Part shown: positions 27,404 to 35,609 of the stretch, piece by piece
How positions within the stretch are numbered: the stretch's first letter is position 1
Layout: every line of letters starts with the position of its first letter
Assembly: GCA_001790855.1 (NCBI GenBank)
Contig: MGDH01000010.1
Location: 39,206 to 103,205 of the forward strand
Reading direction: 5' to 3'
Length of the DNA: 64,000 bases
DNA from: Candidatus Schekmanbacteria bacterium RIFCSPLOWO2_02_FULL_38_14
GTDB taxonomy: Bacteria > Schekmanbacteria > GWA2-38-11
Notes under the pieces: generated by a model
The model's database searches: none
What the model was told of the DNA's origin: nothing
The model's input: the letters and a program-made list of their open reading frames with translations, nothing else
Translations under genes and position numbers: made by a program

Positions 27404-28300
27404 ATGGGAATATTAGATGCAATCGGCAATACTCCAATGGTGGATTTGAGCAGGCTTGCAAAACCCGGCTCTAAAATCTATGCCAAGGATGAATCAAAAA
27501 ATCCGGGTGGAAGCATTAAGGACAGAATTGCAAAATTTATGATTGAGATTGCTGAAGAGACAGGAGAACTGAAACCCGGCGACAGAATAGTAGAAGCAAC
27601 AAGCGGCAACACTGGAATAAGCCTTTCAATGGTGGCAAAGGAAAAAGGCTACAAGATGATAGTCGTAATACCGCAAAACATGAGCACTGAGAGAATGGAA
27701 AAGATAAGCTCCTTAGGAGCAGAGATTGTCCTTGTTGGAGACAGCGACTTTGAAGGCGCTGTAAAAAAAGCCTATGAGATAAGCCGCGAGCCAAATACCT
27801 TTATTCCAAGGCAATTCAGCAATTACGCAAATATCATTGCCCACATTGTAACAACCGGAAGGGAAATTGTTGAACAGTTCAGGGAAAGGGAACCGGGAAA
27901 AGAAATAGATGCCTTTGTCGCAGGAACAGGAACAGGCGGAACCCTGATGGGAGTAAGGGCGCGACTACTGCGGGAATTTCCAGATATAAAAACCTTTGCC
28001 GTAGAGCCTGCTGAATCTGCTGTAATGAGCGGGAGAGAGCCCGGCATTCATAAAATTCAGGGAATAGGAGACGGGTTTATTCCTGACCTTGTTGATATGA
28101 GCTTTGTGAACGGAGTAAAAGCTATAAAATCTGATGATGCTATCAGCATGGCTAAAACTCTATTTAAAGAGCTTGGGCTAAATGTCGGGATAAGCAGCGG
28201 AGCTAATGTGATTGCGGCAATAGAGGTGGCTCAGGAGTTTAAATATGTAGTAACTGTCCTTCCTGATAATGCTGACAGGTATAAAAGCATGGGATTATAG
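27404..28300 (+). CDS. cysK: Cysteine synthase (O-acetylserine sulfhydrylase family)
   Basis: A 298-residue PLP enzyme. AIGNTPMVDLSRL opens the protein. The PLP lysine lies in ESKNPGGSIKDR near residue 40, the substrate loop is EATSGNTGISLSMVAKEKGY, and the phosphate cup is GTGTGGTLMGV. PAESAVMSGREPGIHKIQGIGDGFIP and GISSGAN complete the family pattern. It makes cysteine from O-acetylserine and sulfide; cystathionine beta-synthase-type activity is the alternative. The PPC/DUF296 gene starts 3 bp after its stop, so both are probably co-transcribed. Confidence 0.92.
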   Translation: MGILDAIGNTPMVDLSRLAKPGSKIYAKDESKNPGGSIKDRIAKFMIEIAEETGELKPGDRIVEATSGNTGISLSMVAKEKGYKMIVVIPQNMSTERMEKISSLGAEIVLVGDSDFEGAVKKAYEISREPNTFIPRQFSNYANIIAHIVTTGREIVEQFREREPGKEIDAFVAGTGTGGTLMGVRARLLREFPDIKTFAVEPAESAVMSGREPGIHKIQGIGDGFIPDLVDMSFVNGVKAIKSDDAISMAKTLFKELGLNVGISSGANVIAAIEVAQEFKYVVTVLPDNADRYKSMGL

Positions 28301-28302
28301 AT

Positions 28303-28743
28303 ATGGTAAATCCTTATTCAATAAAAAATCTTTTTATGGGCAAATTACTGCACGGAGGAGACCTCCTTGCTGAGCTTGAAAAAATTTGTTCAGATAAAAA
28401 GATAAAAACCGGAATCCTTACAGCTATTGGAGCTGTAAAAAATGCAACTGTTGGTTTTTATAATCAGACAGAAAAAAAATATCTGAAACATCAATTCGAT
28501 AAGCCTCTCGAGATACTAAGCCTCAACGGAAACATATCAATAAAGGATGATAAAACAATGGTACATGCCCATATTGTTTTATCTGACTCCGAAGGGAATT
28601 CCTTTGGAGGACATCTGATGCCCGGAACCACAATTTTTGCCTGCGAGTTTTGGATATTTGAGATTGAAGGAGAGCTATTGATTAGGGGATTTGACGAAGT
28701 AACAGGACTTCCCTTATGGAAAAACAAGAAAGTCCCTGCTTAA
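28303..28743 (+). CDS. PPC/DUF296 domain DNA-binding-type protein
   Basis: A 146-residue PPC (DUF296) domain protein: GKLLHGGDLLAELEKICSDKKIKTGILTAIGAVKNATVGFYNQ, the central EILSLNGNISIKDDKTMVHAHIVLSD and GNSFGGHLMPGTTIFACEFWI. In plants the domain sits in AT-hook proteins; bacterial stand-alone forms are trimeric and of unknown function. The histidines in MVHAHI and GGHL could bind metal. It follows cysK with a 3-bp gap. Confidence 0.85.
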   Translation: MVNPYSIKNLFMGKLLHGGDLLAELEKICSDKKIKTGILTAIGAVKNATVGFYNQTEKKYLKHQFDKPLEILSLNGNISIKDDKTMVHAHIVLSDSEGNSFGGHLMPGTTIFACEFWIFEIEGELLIRGFDEVTGLPLWKNKKVPA

Positions 28744-28766
28744 AGCTTACAGGTTATAACTTATAG

Positions 28767-29447
28767 CTATTTTAAACTTTGTCCTTTGTCATTTGAACTT
28801 ATTCCACGTAACGGGCATTGTTCACAATCAGGTCTTGAGCGGCAGAATCTATTGCCAACACAGACAATCAAAGCGTGATACTCATTATATATGTGGGTAT
28901 CCTCCGGAAGGTTTCTCATGAAAAATCGCTGAGTATCATCATAAGAACTATTTTCTGGAATAAACCCGTGACGGCTGAAAATCCTCTGAGTATATGCATC
29001 AACCACAAAAACAGGCTTCTCAAAAGCATAAAGAAGGATGCTGTCCGCTGTCTCATTCCCTATGCCAAAAATTCCGAGTAGTTTGTCCCTTAAGAGCATA
29101 TGTTCTTCCTTTGCCATACGAGACAGAGAACCATTGTACTCATCAGTTGCAAACTCTACAAATGCCTTAAGCTTTTTAGCCTTCTGGTTAAAATAGCCTG
29201 ATGGCTTTACAAACTCTGCAAGACTTTTCTCATTTATCTCTTTTATTCCTTTAAAAGAAAGAACCCTCTTTGCATATAGATTTGAAATGGCTTTTTCTAC
29301 ATTTTTCCACGCGGTATTCTGGGTTAAAATAGCTCCAACAATAACTTCAAACCTTGTCCTTGCGGGCCACCAGTTTCTTGGTCCGAACTCCTTTAAGAGA
29401 ATGTTGTATATCTCAAGGAGTTTATTGTGAGCAATAACACTTTTCAT
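28767..29447 (-). CDS. Endonuclease III-related HhH-GPD glycosylase
   Basis: A 226-residue base-excision glycosylase with helix-hairpin-helix and C-terminal 4Fe-4S cluster (CVGNRFCRSRPDCEQCPL, C-X6-C-X5-C-X2-C). The catalytic Asp is present in VFVVDAYTQRI. The Lys that gives E. coli Nth its lyase activity is replaced: the hairpin reads GIFGIGNETADSI where Nth has GVGRKTAN. It should therefore be a monofunctional glycosylase of the Nth-related group. It is convergent with the PPC gene. Confidence 0.88.
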   Translation of the reverse strand: MKSVIAHNKLLEIYNILLKEFGPRNWWPARTRFEVIVGAILTQNTAWKNVEKAISNLYAKRVLSFKGIKEINEKSLAEFVKPSGYFNQKAKKLKAFVEFATDEYNGSLSRMAKEEHMLLRDKLLGIFGIGNETADSILLYAFEKPVFVVDAYTQRIFSRHGFIPENSSYDDTQRFFMRNLPEDTHIYNEYHALIVCVGNRFCRSRPDCEQCPLRGISSNDKGQSLK

Positions 29448-29492
29448 TGTTTTATTTAATCTCAGAATTCCTCGAAGCTCAGTAGGTCAGGC

Positions 29493-29625
29493 GCCTGCCT
29501 GCCGGCAGGCAGGCAATCTCGTTCGGGATAAACTCCGCAATCTCAGTTTTCTCCCCCTTTAGAAAAGGGGGATAGAGGGGGATTTGAGATTGCCACGTCG
29601 CTGTCGCTCCTCGCAATGACAAAAT
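29493..29625. repeat. Palindrome plus C-run/G-run hairpin repeat
   Basis: A palindrome of CCTGCC/GGCAGG units (29493-29514, identical core to 3071-3092) is followed by CTCCCCCTTTAGAAAAGGGG (29551-29570), GATAGAGGGGGATTTGAGAT and CGTCGCTGTCGCTCCTCGCA. The C-run hairpin recurs at 31742 and 62011. Confidence 0.7.
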
Positions 29626-29659
29626 TGAATTCGTCAGCCTGTGAATATCTGTTCCTACA

Positions 29660-30136
29660 TTACAGCAACGCTCCCCAGCCCTTTGGAATCTCTTTTAGCC
29701 CGGAAAATTTTTTGAAAAGATTTTTTGAGATTAGCAGGATTTTTGATTCAGCCCGTGTGCAAACATCCCCTCTCTTATTTATCAACTCTCCCCTTACGTA
29801 AGCAATGCTATCTTCCTCTGAAACTATCTCTCCTTTAAGAAAAATTGCTTCTCCGATATAGAGGGGTTTTAAATAATCAATCTTTAATGTTAATGTTGCG
29901 CCAAGCCTCTTTCTCAGACCAATAAGAGTCCATATTGTGAGGTCATCAAGCAAAGTGCTCTGAAGTCCGCCATGAAAGACCTTTGAAAAGCCGCAATATT
30001 CTTCTGAAGGTGTACATTCAGAAACAACTCTTTTGTCATCCTCTATATAAAATTTTAATTTAAATCCTATAGGATTCCTCTGTCCGCATACAAAACATCC
30101 ATTATTCTCAAAATTATTTATAATCTCTCTTCTCAT
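29660..30136 (-). CDS. PaaI/hotdog-fold thioesterase
   Basis: A 158-residue single hotdog-domain protein. CFVCGQRNPIGFKLKFYIEDDKRVVSECTPSEEYCGFSKVFHGGLQSTLLDDL has the HGG motif and Asp of PaaI-type acyl-CoA thioesterases. The N-terminal CFVCGQRNP is typical of a subgroup that may bind metal. The substrate is unknown. It is monocistronic, with the AT-rich leader at 30137-30235 on the other side of the RR gene. Confidence 0.85.
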   Translation of the reverse strand: MRREIINNFENNGCFVCGQRNPIGFKLKFYIEDDKRVVSECTPSEEYCGFSKVFHGGLQSTLLDDLTIWTLIGLRKRLGATLTLKIDYLKPLYIGEAIFLKGEIVSEEDSIAYVRGELINKRGDVCTRAESKILLISKNLFKKFSGLKEIPKGWGALL

Positions 30137-30235
30137 GAAATCTCCTCTTGAAAAACTCTGACTTCGTATTTAAAAGAAATACTAAATCCTAATTTCTAAA
30201 TTCTAAACAAGCACAAATTTTCAAAATTCAAATGT

Positions 30236-31648
30236 TCAAAACTGTTTTAAGTTCATTTCTTTTATCTTCTTCCTCAAAGTATTCCTGTTTATTCCAAGAA
30301 GCTTTGCTGCTTTTGACTGGCTGTTGCCTGATTCCTTCAAAGCAAGCTTTATAAGGGCTTCATCTACTTCTCTTTGAATGTCTGAAAATATCCTTTCTCC
30401 CTTTTTTCCCCGGAGAATCTTGTAAAACTTTGCCTTGACAGAAAAATACAAAGAGATTTTCTCATCAACAGCTTCAGTTTCAATGATAAAAGGGAACTCC
30501 TTCTCAGACAGGATTTTTCCTCCTGACATAAGCATTGCTCTTAAAATTGAATTTTCAAGCTCCCTGACATTTCCGGGCCAGTTATATTCCATCAGTTTCT
30601 CAACTGCTTTTTCAGAAATTGACCTGACATTCAATGACATCTCATCAGAAAACTTTTTTATGAAATATTTCACAAGCTCCGGAATATCCTCTTTTCTCTC
30701 TCTGAGAGGGGGGAGTTTTATCGGGAAAACATTCAGCCGGTAGTAAAGGTCTTCCCTGAAATTCTTATCTCTAACAGCTTTTTCAATGTCAATATTTGTA
30801 GCTGCTATTATTCTGACATCAACCGCTATCGGAACCCCTTCGCCAACCCTGTCAATCTCCTTATCCTGAAGAACTCTCAGTATTTTTCCCTGAAGATTAA
30901 AATCCATTTCTCCAATCTCATCCAGAAACAGGGTCCCGTTCTGCGCCTGAACAAATTTACCTGACTGGGTATCGATTGCTCCTGTAAAAGCCCCTTTTCT
31001 GTGCCCGAAAAGCTCACTCTCAAGAAGGTCTCTTGGTATTGCAGCACAGTTGACTTTTATAAAAGGGCTTCCGGTTCTTCTGCTGTGATTATGAATCATT
31101 CTTGCCACAAGCTCTTTCCCTGTCCCGCTTTCACCCAAAAGCAAAACTGTTGCATCGCTGTTTGCCACTTTCCCTATAGCCTTGAATATTTCCTGCATTC
31201 TCTGGCTCTTCCCGATAATTGTCCACTTATGCTGTTGTTCTTCAAGTTCAGCCCTTAAGGCTTTTACCTCTCCCTGCAAGTCAATAAGCCTGTTTATCTT
31301 CTCCATCAGCAAATTTAATTCATCAAGGTCAAATGGTTTTGTAAGGTAATCATAGGCTCCCTTTTTCATTGCTTCTATTGCATTGTCCATAGTGTTCTGG
31401 GCAGTCATCATAACAACAAAAATATCAGGAGCTATTTTTTTTATCTCGCTTAAAACCTCAAAACCGCTCATTCCCGGCATTCTCACATCAAGCAGGACAA
31501 TATCGTATTTTGCATCCTTTACCAGATTGAGAGCCTTCTTCCCCTCCTTCGCAGTATCTGCAATATATCCCTTTTTTTCCAAAGACCTCTTTATTACTTT
31601 CAGCAGGCTCTCTTCGTCATCTACTATTAAGATTCTTTTCTTTTCCAT
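30236..31648 (-). CDS. NtrC-family sigma-54-dependent response regulator
   Basis: A 470-residue regulator. The receiver domain (1-120) has the phosphoacceptor Asp in DIVLLDVRMPG near residue 54. The AAA+ domain has Walker A GESGTGKE, the sigma-54 loop KGAFTGA, Walker B GTLFLDEIGEMD and GNVRELEN. The Fis-type helix-turn-helix is NSQSKAAKLLGINRNTLRKKI. The best partner is the NtrB-like kinase at 33188-34282 on the same strand, separated by the ParDE-like genes and repeats. Targets are not identifiable. Confidence 0.93.
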   Translation of the reverse strand: MEKKRILIVDDEESLLKVIKRSLEKKGYIADTAKEGKKALNLVKDAKYDIVLLDVRMPGMSGFEVLSEIKKIAPDIFVVMMTAQNTMDNAIEAMKKGAYDYLTKPFDLDELNLLMEKINRLIDLQGEVKALRAELEEQQHKWTIIGKSQRMQEIFKAIGKVANSDATVLLLGESGTGKELVARMIHNHSRRTGSPFIKVNCAAIPRDLLESELFGHRKGAFTGAIDTQSGKFVQAQNGTLFLDEIGEMDFNLQGKILRVLQDKEIDRVGEGVPIAVDVRIIAATNIDIEKAVRDKNFREDLYYRLNVFPIKLPPLRERKEDIPELVKYFIKKFSDEMSLNVRSISEKAVEKLMEYNWPGNVRELENSILRAMLMSGGKILSEKEFPFIIETEAVDEKISLYFSVKAKFYKILRGKKGERIFSDIQREVDEALIKLALKESGNSQSKAAKLLGINRNTLRKKIKEMNLKQF

Positions 31649-31733
31649 TGAGTTTCTGTTCCTTTTTAATTTAAATTATATCAAGAACTTTTTTACATTA
31701 CAACAAGATATAATGAATTGCCCCGCAACAATC

Positions 31734-31785
31734 CCTCTCTATCCCCCCTTTAGAAAAGGGGGGTTGGGGGGGGGATTTGAGATTG
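31734..31785. repeat. C-run/G-run hairpin repeat, copy 2
   Basis: TATCCCCCCTTTAGAAAAGG continues as GGGGTTGGGGGGGGGATTTG and AGATTGTCACGCTCCTG. It matches the 29551-29600 copy in sequence and flank. Confidence 0.7.
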
Positions 31786-32108
31786 TCACGCTCCTGTAAT
31801 TAAACCATACTTTTTCAGAAGCCTCGGGGAAAAATCATTGAAGCAAAGAGAAAAGAATTGAGACAGAAAGGAAAGAAAGCGTTATTAACCTTTTTAAAAC
31901 AGACCCGTGAAGGAAAGTATGTAAAAATAGAGAAAAGTTATCTGCACGATTATAGAGTTAAAGAATAACGACAGAACTCACCTGCCCAAAACAAAAAGCA
32001 GATAAAATATTGATAAATCATAAAACATTTATAGGAATTAAGCCTACGAAAAAAGCACCGCTGTTTTGGGTCAGGTGGAGCAACTGGTTATGCCTACTTT
32101 GAATAATA
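31786..32108 (+). other. Gene-poor stretch with one open fragment
   Basis: A start-less plus-strand frame at 31804-31968 reads FQKPRGKIIEAKRKELRQKG, KKALLTFLKQTREGKYVKIE and KSYLHDYRVKE before TAA. It is basic and looks like a protein C-terminus, but I recognise no family. The rest, to 32108, shows no gene. It is probably remnant DNA inside the split kinase/regulator locus. Confidence 0.3.
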
Positions 32109-32405
32109 TTAGTAAATATAACGTTCAATGTCTAATGACCCATGAAATACACCCAATATATCAATATCTCCAGAGTGTTTTACAAGATAGGCAATTCTAT
32201 AATGACCATAAAGTAAAATTCGGATATTACGTTCTGGCTTATGTTTGTATTTATAACCCATTTCTGGAAATTCCAATAGTAACTGAGCTTTGTTGTAAAT
32301 AGCCTCTACAGTACGAATTGCTGCATTAGGATTATCTTGAAAAACATAATCATGGATATCTTTTAGCCACTGCTCTGACTCTGCTGTCCAATTTATTTTT
32401 GCCAT
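32109..32405 (-). CDS. RelE/ParE-family toxin
   Basis: A 98-residue ParE-type toxin: INWTAESEQWLKDIHDYVFQDNPNAAIRTVEAIYNKAQLLLEFPEMGYKY and IRILLYGHYRIAYLVKHSGDIDILGVFHGSLDIERYI. The fold pattern (two N-terminal helices, then a sheet ending in LGVFHG) fits ParE gyrase poisons better than RelE ribonucleases, though this is inference. It overlaps the upstream antitoxin by 13 bp. Confidence 0.85.
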   Translation of the reverse strand: MAKINWTAESEQWLKDIHDYVFQDNPNAAIRTVEAIYNKAQLLLEFPEMGYKYKHKPERNIRILLYGHYRIAYLVKHSGDIDILGVFHGSLDIERYIY

Positions 32406-32578
32406 GTTTTAATTCTATGTTTCATTTCCTCATTGTTTATAGTTCTATTAGAATCAGAGTCGGCAAGACCTCTTTCAACCATCCGATTAAATGCTAATTC
32501 ACGAAGAATTTCATCATACGAACTATCATCTGGCTGTTCCTGAATAATTCTGTTCATTTGTTCTTTTACTAAAGCCAT
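32393..32578 (-). CDS. Antitoxin of the ParE-like module
   Basis: A 61-residue protein when started at the ATG at 32578, which has GGAGGTCAAATT in front; the longer in-frame start at 32596 would use the ribosome site as codons. The product, MALVKEQMNRIIQEQPDDSS..RELAFNRMVERGLADSDSNRTI, is acidic and helical. It matches small antitoxins found beside ParE/RelE toxins, ending EEMKHRIKTWQK. It precedes the toxin with a 13-bp overlap, as expected for translational coupling. Confidence 0.75.
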   Translation of the reverse strand: MALVKEQMNRIIQEQPDDSSYDEILRELAFNRMVERGLADSDSNRTINNEEMKHRIKTWQK

Positions 32579-32634
32579 AATTTGACCTCCTTCCAATTTT
32601 TACTTTTTAAAAGGCATAACATGTATTGGACAGA

Positions 32635-32790
32635 CTGTATAAACCGGTGGAAGCAGACTGTCCCTTTCCGCCTAAACAGGGGGAGCATCCGACGGCCGTT
32701 TGCTCCAACCCCTTGTACCATCGCATCTTGCCTCCGTCATCCGTTTTCGGAGCCTCGTCTTATGCACCCGATAATTCACACTATTTAAAG
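32635..32790 (-). ncRNA. GC-rich, structured non-coding block upstream of the toxin-antitoxin genes
   Basis: This stretch is far richer in G+C than its AT-rich surroundings and has no plausible ORF. On the minus strand it can fold: GGCTCCG..CGGAGGC closed by GCAT..ATGC, and GGAGCA..TGCTCC around GGCCGT. It could be a structured RNA, a mobile-intron or retroelement remnant, or the toxin-antitoxin leader. I do not recognise a known RNA family. Confidence 0.3.
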
Positions 32791-32920
32791 CAGTTTGAAT
32801 TTCTGACACATCCAACTCTTTTTTCTACTGTAAACTGTAACACCCCCCTTTCTTTTGTCAAGCAGTTTTCAGTTTTCAGCATTCAGAGATATTGCAATAT
32901 CTTATCCTTGAGAATTAAAT

Positions 32921-32950
32921 GTAGGGACAACCACAAGGGTTTGTCCCTAC
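32921..32950 (+). repeat. GTAG-headed REP-like hairpin
   Basis: GTAGGGACAA and TTGTCCCTAC form a 10-bp stem around CCACAAGGGT. A second ATGGTTGTCC follows. No gene is seen from 32950 to 33187. Confidence 0.65.
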
Positions 32951-33187
32951 ATGGTTGTCCTGTCATTGGCAAAGCAAGGCTCTGCTGCTACATCAGATTG
33001 GACAGTGATAAACCGTTCGGCTGAGCTCACGACGAAACCCTGTCCCAAGTTTTCTAATTATTATTTGCGACAATTGAAACGCAATAAAATGCGCCATTTG
33101 AAATGCAAGGTAACAAGGATTATGAGGTTTTTAAATCCCTCTCATGGGAAGAATATAATAAAGAAAAAATTTTTTGGAGGATAAAAA

Positions 33188-34282
33188 TTAAGGAAGAGGC
33201 AGATAAATCTTAAAAATGGCTCCCTTTCCTTCTTCGCTCTCAACCCTTATAAACCCGTTATGCTCTTCAATAATTTTAAGGGACAAAGCTAACCCCAACC
33301 CGACTCCGCCGGGTTTTGATGTGCAGAAGGGAGTAAAAAGATTTTTTCTGATTTCCGGAGATATGCCTCTGCCACTATCCTGAATCTCAACAAGAATGTA
33401 CTGCTTTCTCGCGGTGTCTTTGGAGACAGGATGATATTCCTGGGAAAATTTAGTCCTTATATCAATATTCCCTTTTTCACCAAGCTCTTCAAGACTGTTT
33501 TTTATTATATTGTGAAATACCTGAAAAAGAGAATCCTTTGAAGCAAGGATATCAGGAAGGCTTGGGTCATAGGTTCTGCTGAATATTATCTTATCAGGAT
33601 TAATTTTTGTTTTTTCCAAAAGTATTACCTGATCAAGTATGCTGTGGATATTGCACTGTTCAAAGAAATTTTTTTTTCGCGTTGTTAACTCCATAAGACT
33701 GTTAGTAAGTCTTGAAAGCCTTTCAACCTCCTGAATTATAATATTTATGTATTCTTTCTGCTCTTTATTGTCCTCAATTTCTTCAAGAAGCAGCTGCGCC
33801 GCGCCCCTTATACCTCCAAGAGGATTTCTTATTTCGTGCACTATCCCTGCAGCCAGAACCCCTGAAATCTGCATTTTCTCAAGATTAAGAGTCCTTTCTT
33901 CAAGTCTTTTAATCATTGTCAAATTTTTTATTATTACAACTGTCCCTTCAGTTTCTCCCTTGTTGGAAATCAGCGGCGAAGTGGTAATGCTGACAGGTAT
34001 TTTACTCCTGTCTTTTTTAATGTAGTCTGTCTCGTAGTCAGAAAAAGTAATTTCTAAAGACATTGTTTTTTTTACAAGCTCAATTAGATTAATATTTTCA
34101 GAAAAAAATTCAAAAAGTGACTTGCCCTGAACCCTGTTAAATGAAATCCCGCTTAGTTCTTCCATTGATGAATTAAAAACATTGATACAGAAATTCCTGT
34201 CAACGACCATCATCCCGTCCGGAAGGGCATGAATGATTTCTTTCAGGGTTTTTCCTGCTCCTGAATTAAAACTCTTTTTCAT
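33188..34282 (-). CDS. NtrB-like soluble PAS histidine kinase
   Basis: A 364-residue cytoplasmic kinase without membrane segments. An N-terminal PAS domain (LPDGMMVVDRNFCINVFNSSMEELSG; PLISNKGETEGTVVIIKNLT) is followed by an H-box AAGIVHEIRNPLGGIRGAAQLL (phospho-His near residue 151), N-box HNIIKNSLEEL, G1 IQDSGRGISPEIRKNLFTPF and G2 GVGLGLALSLKIIEEHNG. Layout and the RNPLGGIRGAAQLL block are those of NtrB. The expected partner is the NtrC-like regulator at 30236-31648. It starts 4 bp after the upstream TIM-barrel gene. Confidence 0.93.
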   Translation of the reverse strand: MKKSFNSGAGKTLKEIIHALPDGMMVVDRNFCINVFNSSMEELSGISFNRVQGKSLFEFFSENINLIELVKKTMSLEITFSDYETDYIKKDRSKIPVSITTSPLISNKGETEGTVVIIKNLTMIKRLEERTLNLEKMQISGVLAAGIVHEIRNPLGGIRGAAQLLLEEIEDNKEQKEYINIIIQEVERLSRLTNSLMELTTRKKNFFEQCNIHSILDQVILLEKTKINPDKIIFSRTYDPSLPDILASKDSLFQVFHNIIKNSLEELGEKGNIDIRTKFSQEYHPVSKDTARKQYILVEIQDSGRGISPEIRKNLFTPFCTSKPGGVGLGLALSLKIIEEHNGFIRVESEEGKGAIFKIYLPLP

Positions 34283-34286
34283 CTAA

Positions 34287-35207
34287 TTATTCAATCCCAA
34301 CATTCTTTAAATACACAATTCCTTCCTTAAGGCTTTCATCTGTTACCTCGGGCTCTACTTCAATTATTTTTATGGTTTCAGGTTTTAAATATTTCTTTAT
34401 CATTTCGAAGTCAACCTTACCATTTCCCGGTGCTTTATGGTCCCTATAGCCTTCACAGTCATGAAGATGAATACCAAGCAATTTCTCTCCATAGCCCTTT
34501 AGCCAGTCTTCATGCTTTTTTAAACCTAAATTCTGCCATGTTTCCGCATGCCCAACATCATGCCAGTAACAGATGTTTGAACCATTAAACTTTCTAAAAA
34601 TCATTTCCATCTCCTCAAAATCAGGAATCTGGTGGAAATAATACCTGTTCTCAATTCCAAGCATCACATTTTCTTTTTCTGCAGTTTTATTAAGTTTTTC
34701 AAGACTGAAAAGTACAGCATCAAAAAACCTCGCTTTTGCTTTATTACGCTCGCTTTTTATCTCATCTAAAAACTTTAAAAACCTCTCAGAGTTTATTTCC
34801 CCATCATCATAAAACTCAAAAAACTCTCTCTTATAAGAATCCATTCCTGTATTCCCAAGATGAAGCACAACTGCCCTTGCTTCAAGGTCATTTGCGTGCT
34901 CTATGGTTCTGATTGTATATTCTACAGCCTTTTTTCTCTCATCCTCTTCAGGTGAAGACAACAGAAAGGCATCTCCGCTTCCTGTTTCCAGAATATCAGA
35001 CACGGGAAAAAAATTATGAACAGATAAAATCTTTAATTTGCCATTTTTCAAAAAAGGCTTCATCTGCTTGTAAGTCTCTTCATCTATCCTATATTCAAGT
35101 TCAAGAGCACCTATTCCAAGCTCATATATCTTACTTAGAAGTTCCTCTCCATTTTTTATTTTACCTGACTGCCATACAGTAGAAATACCTAACACATTAC
35201 ACTCCAA
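34287..35207 (-). CDS. Sugar phosphate isomerase/epimerase-like TIM barrel
   Basis: A 306-residue AP_endonuc_2 (xylose isomerase-like) barrel. Metal-ligand type motifs are VLHLGNTGMD, MLGIENRYYFHQIPDFEEM, CYWHDVGHAETW, LLGIHLHDCEGYRDHKAPGNGKVDF and EVEP near the end. The family covers sugar isomerases, epimerases, dehydratases and nucleases; the substrate is unknown. It is translationally close to the NtrB-like kinase (4-bp gap), so the two are probably co-transcribed. Confidence 0.8.
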   Translation of the reverse strand: MECNVLGISTVWQSGKIKNGEELLSKIYELGIGALELEYRIDEETYKQMKPFLKNGKLKILSVHNFFPVSDILETGSGDAFLLSSPEEDERKKAVEYTIRTIEHANDLEARAVVLHLGNTGMDSYKREFFEFYDDGEINSERFLKFLDEIKSERNKAKARFFDAVLFSLEKLNKTAEKENVMLGIENRYYFHQIPDFEEMEMIFRKFNGSNICYWHDVGHAETWQNLGLKKHEDWLKGYGEKLLGIHLHDCEGYRDHKAPGNGKVDFEMIKKYLKPETIKIIEVEPEVTDESLKEGIVYLKNVGIE

Positions 35208-35319
35208 TTAAAACCTTAAACTAAAATTTTAAACCCTCCAATCCTTGACACCTTAAGCCTTATATTAATTATGAGCATAATTTACAGGATATTGTCAAAA
35301 GGATATCTATTATATTTAG

Positions 35320-35496
35320 TCACAAGTCAACCAGCAGACAAATCAGGTTAACAACACCCTGATAAAAAGAGGTAACGAGTGGCACAAGCCTGACAGGATG
35401 ATACTTAACAGAGACCACATTCTGTTTGTGGAACCTGTTAGCAAGGATTCGCAGGTGGCAGGAATTGCCCTTTGGCAGAAAAGAAGCAAAAAATAA
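35320..35496 (+). pseudogene. Start-less ORF remnant
   Basis: An open frame of 58 codons between TAG (35317-35319) and TAA (35494-35496) includes RMILNRDHILFVEPVSKDSQ and ends VAGIALWQKRSKK. The only Met is internal (35398) without a clear ribosome site. The family is not recognised; it may be a degraded gene end. Confidence 0.25.
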
Positions 35497-35508
35497 AAGG
35501 AGAAAATA

Positions 35509-35595
35509 ATGAAAGTGAAAACAAAAGCGATTTTTAAAAAACTGATAGGAAGTGGACTGGTTGGATTGGGGTTATGGAAGAGAAGAAAAATTTAG
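35509..35595 (+). CDS. Tiny ORF with hydrophobic core, 28 aa
   Basis: The ATG at 35509 has AAAGGAGAAAATA in front, a good ribosome site. The product is basic, hydrophobic, then basic again: MKVKTKAIFKKL, IGSGLVGLGLW, KRRKI. This resembles sortable C-terminal anchors (GlyGly/PEP-CTERM-like) or a small membrane peptide, but without a sorting motif. It may be real or chance. Confidence 0.3.
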   Translation: MKVKTKAIFKKLIGSGLVGLGLWKRRKI

Positions 35596-35609
35596 TATAA
35601 GGTGAGGAG

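Noticed and set aside
32582-33184. Several overlapping plus-strand frames of 68-132 codons
   Set aside because: They run through the GC-rich block and REP hairpin, lack ribosome sites and are antisense to the toxin-antitoxin leader.
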